From Candidatus Curtissbacteria bacterium RIFCSPLOWO2_01_FULL_38_11b (GTDB taxonomy: Bacteria > Patescibacteriota > Microgenomatia > Curtissbacterales > GWA2-41-24): a stretch of 6,172 nucleotides of DNA. The stretch covers positions 5,952-12,123 of the forward strand of contig MFBO01000002.1 in assembly GCA_001774995.1 (NCBI GenBank), in the 5' to 3' direction. The notes beneath the pieces were generated by a model. The model worked only from the letters and a program-made list of their open reading frames with translations, was not told the origin of the DNA and ran no database searches. This document shows, in pieces, positions 1 to 4,839 of this stretch. Positions within the stretch are counted from its first letter, which is position 1. Every line of letters starts with the position of its first letter. A program made the translations under genes and the position numbers.

Positions 1-416
1 AAAGATATCGGCAAAATCATAAAAATCTCAGTTAGTGCCAAATTACCCTCAAGCAGCCTCAGTGAAGTCAGAAGCCCGAATATAAAAGTAGCAACCAATG
101 ATCGTCTTGCACCCAGAATACTTTGAGCAATTTCATAAACAACTGCCGCCGTTGCCAGAACCACAATTGCCGCTACCAAATGCAGCCAAAACATCGAGAC
201 CCCAAAAAACTTAAAAATCGCAGCGTATGTCAGATAAATCATTGGCGGTTTATTATCCCAAGCCGTTTGGTAAAGTACTCCTCCTAAGTTCAAATTCCGC
301 CCAACAGCTGCAAAAATCCCTTCATCCCCGTACCAGAAAGGTTCAAAAAGGGAAGGGAAGCGGAAGACAAAAGTAGCAAAAAGAATGACTACGAAAAGTA
401 AATGCTGCTTCTTCAT
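1..416 (-). CDS. GT39-type (PMT_2/ArnT-like) membrane glycosyltransferase, N-terminal part, cut by window edge
   Basis: The reading frame runs from an ATG at 416 down to base 1 without a stop, giving 138 complete codons of a longer gene. The start MKKQHLLFVVILFATFVFR is a membrane helix (residues about 5-19) followed by FRFPSL. Next comes the periplasmic-loop motif WYGDEG (residues 28-33), holding the acidic pair of GT-C enzymes, then DNKPP (54-58) and further hydrophobic segments. ALTEIFMILP near residues 127-136 is also typical. Members of this family transfer a sugar from a polyprenyl-phosphate donor outside the membrane onto lipid, glycan or protein; the acceptor cannot be read from sequence. 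The gene lies downstream of the longer GT39 gene on the same strand, separated by an AT-rich hairpin, so the two may share a transcript. I see no Shine-Dalgarno site and no convincing promoter. The family call is firm, the substrate unknown. Confidence 0.85.
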   Translation of the reverse strand, partial: MKKQHLLFVVILFATFVFRFPSLFEPFWYGDEGIFAAVGRNLNLGGVLYQTAWDNKPPMIYLTYAAIFKFFGVSMFWLHLVAAIVVLATAAVVYEIAQSILGARRSLVATFIFGLLTSLRLLEGNLALTEIFMILPIS

Positions 417-564
417 ATAAATTTCTAATTTCTAATATCTAATTCCTAAACAATATCCAAATAACAAATTACCAAATAACAAACGTGTTTGGAAATTGTA
501 AATTTAGATTTGTAATTTGTTTAGTATTTAGATATTGATTTTTAGAATTTATTTAGTAATTAGG
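417..564. repeat. AT-rich intergenic hairpin repeat, copy A
   Basis: This 148-bp gap between the two GT39 genes is almost pure A/T. It forms a long imperfect inverted repeat: arm 419-453 (centred on CTAATATCTAATTCCTAAAC) against arm 517-550 (TTTAGTATTTAGATATTG). The middle contains smaller hairpins, for example CCAAA at 472-476 with TTTGG at 488-492, and CAAAC 480-484 with GTTTG 487-491. Bases 514-550 match 4909-4945 at 29 of 37 positions without gaps, so it belongs to the same family as copy B. No gene, promoter or U-tract terminator is convincing here. The right end (551-589) degenerates into AATTAC/CCTAATT words that run into the last codons of the neighbouring gene. Confidence 0.7.
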
Positions 565-1929
565 TCAATTAGGGTAATTAGTAATTTTAATGGAAGGTCC
601 CGGTCTCATCTCAAAATATCGAACGTTAATATCATCAGAAATCGTCACGACTCCGTTTTCAACATAAGCATCCAAAAGACTCTTGCCCGAAAATTGAACC
701 AAACCCTCCGGCAAAACCACTAAATCGTTATCAAGTCCAAGCCGATTTCTATAGTATAGAACTTCGGCAAAAGAGGGAAGTACGGTCACAATTTTATCAT
801 CAGGTTTAATCTGCGCTGTGATATTTTCTCGATACACTTCTCTAAAGCTATAAGGCGAGCGGGTAAAGGTCAAAATATCAACTGCCACTGAAAGTGTAAT
901 CAAGCCAATCATTGTCAGTGTAAACAGGGGTTGCTTAAGTTTCTGGGCAGTATGAACCATCACCATTGCCAGTGGCACAGATGCGCCGATTAAATATCGC
1001 CAGAAAAATATTGGACGAAAAGGCAAATGTGTATCACCAATTTTAAAACCGGGTAATGTTGCCAGAATAAAAGGTACGATTGCCCAAAGCCAAGTTAAAA
1101 GATATGGCTTTTCGAATCTCCGCCCTGCCTGCCCGTCCTCTTGACGGGAGTTTGGCTCAGGATGTCTCAGAACGTGCTGTGCAATTCCAATAATCAAAAG
1201 CAAAATCGAAAGACTAAATAGCCAAGGGCGAATGGCGTTTCCATGCTCTCCGCCCAAAATTCTCAAAAGTGCCTCATAGTGCGTTCGCCTATCAATACCG
1301 CCTATCCAGTAATCCCCCGCAACCGAATTTAATTGACCTAGAAGATAAGGGAGCCAAGGTAGATAAAGTAAAGCAACAACAAAATATGCTGCGATCGCTG
1401 CAAAAAGCATTTTTCTTTCGAAGAGTAATATATATAAAAACTCGGCCGCCAGTATAAAAAACATGTAATAGTGAGTGTAAATTCCGAGTGTCGAAAATAA
1501 GATGAAAGCAATAGCGCTTCTTAAAGTAAATTGTTTAGATAACTCGATCAAGAAAAAGATGGACCCTGTCGCCGCAAAGGCAAACATTGTGTAGTTTCTG
1601 GCTTCAAATGCGTACGTAAAAAAGATAGGATTTGTGGCAACTACAGCCGCAGAAAGGAGTCCAAATTGCCTTCCTCGCACATAACTTGCCAGCTTGAACA
1701 CCATTAAGATGGTTGCAAGATAAAAAACAATAGAGACGATCCTCGTAGAGACTTCCGTTGCGGGGAAAATCTTATACCAAAGTTCAATTATTGTGTAATA
1801 TCCCGGCGGATGAAAATCGGCAGCCGTGGTCGCGAGCATCTCCCTGTAGGGGAGCTGAGAAATCAAAGAAGTCCAAGCTTCGTCCCCCCAAAACCCGCGC
1901 GTCAAATAATTCTGTGTCAGTGAAAACAT
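565..1929 (-). CDS. GT39-type (PMT_2) polytopic membrane glycosyltransferase, probably lacking its first helix
   Basis: This is a polytopic protein of 454 residues from ATG 1929 (456 from a TTG at 1935), with about nine hydrophobic segments. GT-C signatures are GDE (residues 15-17), HPPGYY (40-45) and EARNY (109-113), so it should be a polyprenyl-phosphate-sugar-dependent transferase acting at the outer face of the membrane. The start is the problem. Relatives, including the neighbour at 1-416, have a membrane helix before the GDE loop, but here only 14 residues precede it. Upstream, the same frame continues as a hydrophobic stretch from ATG 1995 to codon 19, then TGA (1936-1938), then Leu-Arg-Met-Phe-Ser-Leu, which resembles the usual end of helix 1. 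I place the start at ATG 1929 because a promoter-like TTGTCA-N18-TATACT would begin the transcript about there, giving a leaderless message. It may instead be a pseudogene. A hydrophilic insert at about 258-273 is palindrome-derived. The stop is TGA, with TAA four codons later. Confidence 0.85.
   Translation of the reverse strand: MFSLTQNYLTRGFWGDEAWTSLISQLPYREMLATTAADFHPPGYYTIIELWYKIFPATEVSTRIVSIVFYLATILMVFKLASYVRGRQFGLLSAAVVATNPIFFTYAFEARNYTMFAFAATGSIFFLIELSKQFTLRSAIAFILFSTLGIYTHYYMFFILAAEFLYILLFERKMLFAAIAAYFVVALLYLPWLPYLLGQLNSVAGDYWIGGIDRRTHYEALLRILGGEHGNAIRPWLFSLSILLLIIGIAQHVLRHPEPNSRQEDGQAGRRFEKPYLLTWLWAIVPFILATLPGFKIGDTHLPFRPIFFWRYLIGASVPLAMVMVHTAQKLKQPLFTLTMIGLITLSVAVDILTFTRSPYSFREVYRENITAQIKPDDKIVTVLPSFAEVLYYRNRLGLDNDLVVLPEGLVQFSGKSLLDAYVENGVVTISDDINVRYFEMRPGPSIKITNYPN
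1124..1149. repeat. GC-rich palindromic word inside the GT39 gene
   Basis: CCCGTC (1132-1137) and GACGGG (1143-1148) form a 6-bp stem with a 5-nt loop. Directly beside it is CCTGCCTGCC (1124-1133). The stretch is clearly richer in G+C than the surrounding gene. It encodes a hydrophilic loop, NSRQEDGQAGRR, between two membrane helices (about residues 258-273). The gene remains open through it. The same decamer occurs inverted in the metG fragment (6142-6151). Confidence 0.55.
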
Positions 1930-1937
1930 TCTCAATC

Positions 1938-1967
1938 AGTATAGACACAATTTAAGAAGCTTGACAA
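1938..1967 (-). promoter_or_regulatory. Candidate leaderless promoter for the GT39 gene
   Basis: On the minus strand TTGTCA (1967-1962) and TATACT (1943-1938) are separated by 18 bp. Initiation about 7 nt after the -10 box falls near 1931, next to ATG 1929, so the message would be almost leaderless. The fossil GT39 copy also has CTATACTG directly before its MFSL codons (6 nt from the ATG instead of 8). The -35 box overlaps the plus-strand -35 box of the toxin-antitoxin operon. The TATACT word could instead be a relic of coding sequence. Confidence 0.45.
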
Positions 1968-1989
1968 GTATAACGAAAATTAGTAAAAT
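1961..1989 (+). promoter_or_regulatory. Promoter of the toxin-antitoxin operon
   Basis: TTGACA (1961-1966) and TAAAAT (1984-1989) are separated by 17 bp, close to the vegetative sigma factor consensus. Predicted initiation near 1996 leaves a leader of about 12 nt before ATG 2008, with no Shine-Dalgarno site. Confidence 0.7.
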
Positions 1990-1997
1990 CGTCATAC
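1968..1997. promoter_or_regulatory. Candidate operator (inverted repeat around the -10 box)
   Basis: GTATAACGA (1968-1976) and TCGTCATAC (1989-1997) are inverted repeats matching at 8 of 9 positions, separated by 12 bp, so their centres are 21 bp (two helical turns) apart. They bracket the -10 box and the likely start point of the toxin-antitoxin promoter. That is where an AbrB-type antitoxin would be expected to bind for autorepression. Binding is inferred from position only. Confidence 0.45.
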
Positions 1998-2007
1998 CAA
2001 ATCCGTT

Positions 2008-2250
2008 ATGCAACAAGTCACTGTTGGCACTAAATATCAAATAGTTATTCCCAAAGAGGTAAGAAAAAAAATAAAAGGCATAAAACCGGGCACCAAAGTA
2101 GTTGTAGGGTCTGTGGATGACCAGACAATAACTGTAAGGAAATTGAAGAAAAATTGGCTGGAAGCAACTCAGGGTATAGCAAAAGAGGCTTGGAAGAATG
2201 TCGATACTACGAAATATTTAGAAGATTTACGAAATGAATGGGAAAAGTAA
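2008..2250 (+). CDS. AbrB/SpoVT-type (VapB-like) antitoxin
   Basis: This 80-residue protein has a swapped-hairpin AbrB/MazE-type DNA-binding domain at residues 1-46: VTVGTKYQIVIPKEVRKKI, then KPGTKVVV and TITVRKL. This fits the family pattern of a K/R-rich strand, IPKEVR and a second beta hairpin. Residues 49-80 form a charged, Trp-containing tail (NWLEATQGIAKEAW, then EDLRNEWEK) of the kind that wraps the toxin active site. As first gene of a type II toxin-antitoxin operon it should neutralise the PIN toxin encoded next and repress its own promoter. ATG 2008 is chosen because it begins exactly at the domain and lies about 12 nt after the predicted transcription start. Its last 13 nt overlap the toxin gene, which suggests translational coupling. 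Family assignment is firm, pairing is inferred from overlap. Confidence 0.9.
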   Translation: MQQVTVGTKYQIVIPKEVRKKIKGIKPGTKVVVGSVDDQTITVRKLKKNWLEATQGIAKEAWKNVDTTKYLEDLRNEWEK

Positions 2251-2660
2251 ACCCAAAAAAGATTGCGCTTGATAGTAACGTATTCATTTACCATTTTGAA
2301 GAAAATTTACATTTTATTCCATTCACCCGAAAGATCTTTCAGGAGTTATCCTCAAAAAATCTCAAGGCAATTACAAGTGTAATTAGTTTAGTTGAAACTC
2401 TTGCGTATCCCGCCCCACAAAAAGTTATAGAAGCAATAAAAGAAGCCTTCTCGACCCTACCTAATGTTACGATCGTCAATGTCGACCAACAGATCGCCAT
2501 TGAGGCAGCCAGAATTAGAAGAAATTACAAATTTCGCCTGCCGGACGCTATCCAACTGGCAACAGCCCTATATGCCAAAGCGCAGATTTTCGTCACAAAC
2601 GACAAACGTCTGAAAGTTTTTAAACAGTTGCCAATTACCCTATTAACTGAGATTGTGTAA
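2238..2660 (+). CDS. PIN-domain (VapC-like) ribonuclease toxin
   Basis: This 140-residue protein is of normal length for a VapC-like toxin. The four acidic positions of the PIN fold are visible: Asp12 in ALDSNVFIY, Glu53 in ISLVETL, Asp103 in RLPDAIQLATA and Asp122 in FVTNDKRL. These bind Mg2+/Mn2+ in an RNA-cleaving active site, so the enzyme is probably active; VapC toxins typically cut tRNA or rRNA, but the target cannot be inferred here. The ATG lies inside the end of the antitoxin gene (13-nt overlap) with no clear Shine-Dalgarno site, so expression probably depends on antitoxin translation. The stop codon directly abuts a fossil of a GT39 gene on the other strand, suggesting that this is the edge of an inserted or retained toxin-antitoxin cassette. 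Confidence 0.92.
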   Translation: MGKVNPKKIALDSNVFIYHFEENLHFIPFTRKIFQELSSKNLKAITSVISLVETLAYPAPQKVIEAIKEAFSTLPNVTIVNVDQQIAIEAARIRRNYKFRLPDAIQLATALYAKAQIFVTNDKRLKVFKQLPITLLTEIV

Positions 2661-2762
2661 TCCCCCAAAACCCCCGAGTCAGATAATTCTGAGCCAAGGA
2701 AAACATAAAACCAGTATAGCAAGTAATAATCTGAAAATCGCCCAACAGAGACAGCGACCCAT
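2661..2762 (-). pseudogene. Fossil 5' end of a second GT39 gene
   Basis: On the minus strand ATG 2706 begins MFSLAQNYLTRGFWG, identical at 14 of 15 residues to the start of the GT39 gene at 1929. The 45 bases match at 38 positions. Six codons differ and only one of these changes the residue, so the copy diverged while still coding. Similarity ends at 2661, immediately after the toxin stop codon; the frame then reads ITQSQLIG and stops at TAA. Upstream, ATG 2762 opens a hydrophobic stretch (MGRCLCWAIFRLLLAILVL) in a different frame, consistent with a first membrane helix now frameshifted from MFSL. The rest of the gene is missing. It should produce no functional protein. Confidence 0.65.
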
Positions 2763-2765
2763 AGT

Positions 2766-2794
2766 TTGACTAGTTGGCTTCAAAGTCGTATAAT
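2766..2794 (+). promoter_or_regulatory. Near-consensus promoter of the small membrane protein gene
   Basis: TTGACT (2766-2771) and TATAAT (2789-2794) are separated by 17 bp. Initiation near 2801 leaves only about 6 nt before ATG 2807, too short for a Shine-Dalgarno site. It shows that the in-frame TTG at 2774 cannot be the start, because it lies inside the promoter spacer. Confidence 0.75.
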
Positions 2795-2806
2795 TCGCTA
2801 CCAAAC

Positions 2807-3073
2807 ATGACAACAGAAACGAGTCCAGCACTTTTGCACAAAAACCCTACTGAGATCGTGTATGGTTTTCGACCTCAAAATTCCGAATTTAGCCACAATG
2901 TTTCAAAAGAAACTGCTATAAATGCAGGAATTAAAGTTGCAGCTGCAGCAATATTTACCATAGGTTTATACAAGGTAGTAACTGCAGACAGTTTTACAGA
3001 TTTAATAATTGGTGGAGTTTTAATGTACGCTGGCTATAAAATCTTCACTCACAAATCCCAGAAAGCCACTTAA
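2807..3073 (+). CDS. Small two-helix membrane protein of unknown function
   Basis: This is an 88-residue protein I do not recognise. Residues 1-37 are polar, and residues about 38-58 (INAGIKVAAAAIFTIGLYKVV) and 63-80 (FTDLIIGGVLMYAGYKIF) are hydrophobic. They are separated by a short TADS turn, which suggests a helical hairpin with both ends on the same side. The tail HKSQKAT is basic, favouring a cytoplasmic C-terminus. ATG 2807 is selected over the in-frame TTG 2774 because the -10 box of a strong promoter lies at 2789-2794. No cysteines, catalytic motif or lipobox are visible. It sits between fossils of GT39 and GT2 genes, opposite in strand to both, and its stop overlaps the end of the GT2 fossil. 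It could be an accessory cargo gene or the remainder of the original spacer. Confidence 0.65.
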   Translation: MTTETSPALLHKNPTEIVYGFRPQNSEFSHNVSKETAINAGIKVAAAAIFTIGLYKVVTADSFTDLIIGGVLMYAGYKIFTHKSQKAT

Positions 3074-3111
3074 ACTTTTTCCGTCACCCGATTCTCAAAA
3101 AACAACCCTAT
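3070..3111 (-). pseudogene. Fossil 3' end of a second GT2 gene
   Basis: On the minus strand the frame ending at TAA 3072-3070 reads GLFFENRVTEKV-stop. The intact GT2 gene next door ends GKYLEYRVTEKI-stop. Seven of 12 residues are identical, the exact C-terminus coincides, and most base differences fall in third codon positions. The similarity fades further upstream. This is short, so chance is not excluded, but the placement directly beyond the end of the intact GT2 gene supports a relic of a tandem copy. Confidence 0.5.
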
Positions 3112-3124
3112 ACGTCTTAGCTCT

Positions 3125-3170
3125 AAAAAACCTCACAATTTACGCAATTGCCAGATTTGTGAGGGTTTTA
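3125..3170 (-). terminator. Hairpin terminator after the GT2 gene, perhaps bidirectional
   Basis: CCTCACAA (3131-3138) pairs with TTGTGAGG (3157-3164) across an 18-nt loop. Read on the minus strand the stem is followed by six T residues (3130-3125), ending transcription shortly after the GT2 stop at 3174. Read on the plus strand it is followed by GTTTTA, a weaker tail that could serve the small membrane protein gene. Confidence 0.75.
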
Positions 3171-3173
3171 GGT

Positions 3174-4664
3174 TCAAATCTTCTCAGTAACTCGATACTC
3201 CAAATACTTTCCTAACATCAATCTCGTGTGTGCATCGATTCCGGGCAGCGCTGTAAAAATAAATGTGGCAACAGGCATCAAAACAAACTCAAAAGGTGTC
3301 AATATTTTTCTGAAAAGCGAAACTTTGTGCTCTCTTTTTGGCCTTTGGCGAAAATCGATTATCAAAATTATTGCTAAAAATACCCAGCAGAATGTAAGCA
3401 TTCCAAAAGCCAGCCGCGGCAAATTCTGTCCCATTACGGTTTGTGCAAAAACCGGGTTCAAAATAACAGGTACTGTTGCGCCTAGTGTTATCGCAAACCA
3501 GTTAACCGGCCACAAAAAATGATCCTCCAAAACTTTAAAAACCCGAATTGTGCGCTTCCAAAAAGGAATCTCGGTATGAGTCAGCCAGTTTTTAATAAAA
3601 TAGGCATCATCGGAAACCCCCCATGCCCAGCGTTTCTCTTGCTCATAAAGATTAACAAGTGATTTAAAATAAGTTGAAGATTCGGCCGCGTCTGCATAAG
3701 CCGGCAAAAAGATCGGTTCAACATCCACTTTGCCTTCTTTGGCAAAATAGCTTTTGAAAAAGATCCTGTAATCCTCGGGAATAACATCGATGTCCCAGTA
3801 TCCCACGTCATCAAGAAGCTTTAGGGAAGTTGAATAAATAGAGTAATTAACCAGTCTATCTGTTCTGGAATTTAAGCCTGTTTGCCAAATGGAGGAAAAT
3901 GTACTCATTACCCGAATCGGTGCTGGCACCTGCCAGATATTGTTATAAAAAAGCACGATCGGCTGCCAAAAATGAAGATGCGGCAAATCATTTGATAAAA
4001 ATTTAAAAGCTAGAGCCGAAAGGTACTTTTCAAATAAAATCCCGTCAGCGTCTTTAGAAGTAACGGTAATAAAGTTAATATCTCTCTTTTGTTTATCAAC
4101 CAGAAGCTTTTTTGCAAGCTTCCCTGCATATGCCTGATTTGATGATTTACCCTTAACTTCCTGTGAAATATCCGGATGATATGAAATAAGAAGATTTGCA
4201 AATTTTCCTTTGTATTTTTTCTCAATTGTCCGCGCCTTTTGCTGTGCACTTTTACCCTCCCTTTTTTCAAACGCCACACAAACAGATATCTGCATTCGCG
4301 GGAAATCTTGCCTAACAAGTGAATCCAAGCCTTTCTCAATTGTGTGTAAGGGTTCAAGGTAAGTAGGCACAATTACCAAATGATGAATTTTTGAAAAGCC
4401 CTTCAGTTTCCCAACATCGGCAAGCCAATCGAATCTTTTGGCTGCATTTAGTTTCAGATGCGACATCGTTGAAGTAGCTGCAAGAGCCGCCGATTTATAA
4501 AACCAGAAAATCACGAAAAAGATTACGTAATAGGCTACATAATGGGGGATAATAAAACTTCCCCAAAACGGGAAAAGAATTAATGTCCACGAAAAAGTTC
4601 CCGGTAATATTTCCAGGAAGCGATGAACTTGTTTGTCATAGCGCTCAACGAATCGCTTTAGCAT
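3174..4664 (-). CDS. Membrane-bound family 2 glycosyltransferase
   Basis: This is a 496-residue protein. Two N-terminal helices (about 25-40 and 42-62) precede a cytoplasmic GT-A domain that starts HHLVIVPTYLEP (94-105). Key positions are the DAD metal/nucleotide motif (205-207, in TSKDADG), the acidic PED (296-298) near the catalytic base position, and QEKRW (342-346), the QxxRW-type signature of processive GT2 enzymes. Three more helices follow (about 384-408, 418-440, 460-478). It should use a nucleotide sugar to build or extend a cell-surface glycan at the inner membrane face; donor and product are unknown. ATG 4664 gives a complete N-terminus; no Shine-Dalgarno site or strong promoter is visible in the repeat-filled DNA upstream. 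The stop is TGA, with TAA two codons later, then a terminator. A fossil of a similar C-terminus lies just beyond. Confidence 0.9.
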   Translation of the reverse strand: MLKRFVERYDKQVHRFLEILPGTFSWTLILFPFWGSFIIPHYVAYYVIFFVIFWFYKSAALAATSTMSHLKLNAAKRFDWLADVGKLKGFSKIHHLVIVPTYLEPLHTIEKGLDSLVRQDFPRMQISVCVAFEKREGKSAQQKARTIEKKYKGKFANLLISYHPDISQEVKGKSSNQAYAGKLAKKLLVDKQKRDINFITVTSKDADGILFEKYLSALAFKFLSNDLPHLHFWQPIVLFYNNIWQVPAPIRVMSTFSSIWQTGLNSRTDRLVNYSIYSTSLKLLDDVGYWDIDVIPEDYRIFFKSYFAKEGKVDVEPIFLPAYADAAESSTYFKSLVNLYEQEKRWAWGVSDDAYFIKNWLTHTEIPFWKRTIRVFKVLEDHFLWPVNWFAITLGATVPVILNPVFAQTVMGQNLPRLAFGMLTFCWVFLAIILIIDFRQRPKREHKVSLFRKILTPFEFVLMPVATFIFTALPGIDAHTRLMLGKYLEYRVTEKI

Positions 4665-4672
4665 GATTATTT

Positions 4673-4836
4673 CGGAATACTCAGAAAACTCAGTGAGTCA
4701 GTATATCGGTAACCCAGTGTATCGGATAATCAGTGCCATCGGTAAATCAGTTTGTCAGTGCTTCTGAGCATCCGATTAACTGATCCTTCTAGTTTTCTGA
4801 TCATCTGATCTTTTCTGAGTATTCTGAGTTTTCTGG
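4673..4836. repeat. Inverted array of short tandem words upstream of the GT2 gene
   Basis: The left half contains CAGT every 16-17 bp (4699, 4715, 4731, 4748) in units like CAGTGTATCGGATAAT, with 8-bp half units at 4691 and 4756. The right half carries related words in reverse orientation (ATCCGATTAACTGAT at 4770-4784, then TTTTCTGAGTATTC). The outer arms GAATACTCAGAAAA (4675-4688) and TTTTCTGAGTATTC (4811-4824) are perfect complements over 14 bp. CAGAAAACTCAG (4682-4693) also complements 4824-4835 in another register. The whole can fold as a very long, slippery hairpin. No coding function is visible. Confidence 0.7.
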
Positions 4837-4839
4837 TAA

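Larger units (their letters stand above)
1936..1995 (-). pseudogene. Probable lost N-terminal helix of the GT39 gene, interrupted by TGA
   Basis: Read on the minus strand from ATG 1995, 19 codons give a mostly hydrophobic stretch that begins MTILLIFVILV. They are followed by TGA at 1938-1936 and then, in the same frame, Leu-Arg and the annotated Met 1929. The neighbouring GT39 has MKKQHLLFVVILFATFVFRFPSL in the same place, so the layout helix, then LR-x-x-SL, then the GDE loop fits. In the fossil paralog at 2661-2762 the aligned bases read CTATACTGG rather than CTATACTGA, consistent with a Trp-to-stop change. AT-rich DNA readily encodes hydrophobic residues by chance, and two lysines sit inside the segment, so this is an inference. 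Confidence 0.45.

Noticed and set aside
1933..1935. TTG start for the GT39 gene
   Set aside because: It lies only 2 nt beyond the candidate -10 box and has no ribosome site. Leu-Arg here more likely belongs to the lost upstream reading frame. It remains possible if transcription starts further upstream.
1936..1938. TGA reassigned to Gly or Trp, as in some CPR lineages
   Set aside because: About 1,800 codons of clear genes contain no other internal TGA, and all visible tryptophans in them use TGG. A single TGA does not support recoding.
2525..2722. Minus-strand reading frame of 65 codons antisense to the toxin
   Set aside because: It is in the wrong frame for the GT39 fossil and overlaps the conserved PIN active-site codons. 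The fossil explains the only meaningful part.
2774..2806. TTG start at 2774 for the small membrane protein
   Set aside because: It falls in the spacer of the TTGACT-N17-TATAAT promoter, so the codons before ATG 2807 would not be transcribed from it.
3226..3522. Plus-strand reading frame of 98 codons
   Set aside because: It is antisense to the conserved GT2 gene, with no promoter, ribosome site or recognisable domain. Other antisense frames at 535-723, 1269-1457, 1758-1955 and 4944-5192 were rejected for the same reason.
4689..4712. Promoter for the GT2 gene (TATACT on the minus strand near 4704)
   Set aside because: The TATACT word arises from the CAGT/ATCGGT repeat and has no good -35 partner, so it is not called.
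4673..4836. CRISPR array
   Set aside because: The units are 8-17 bp, degenerate, and reverse orientation halfway; there are no spacers of constant length and no cas genes.
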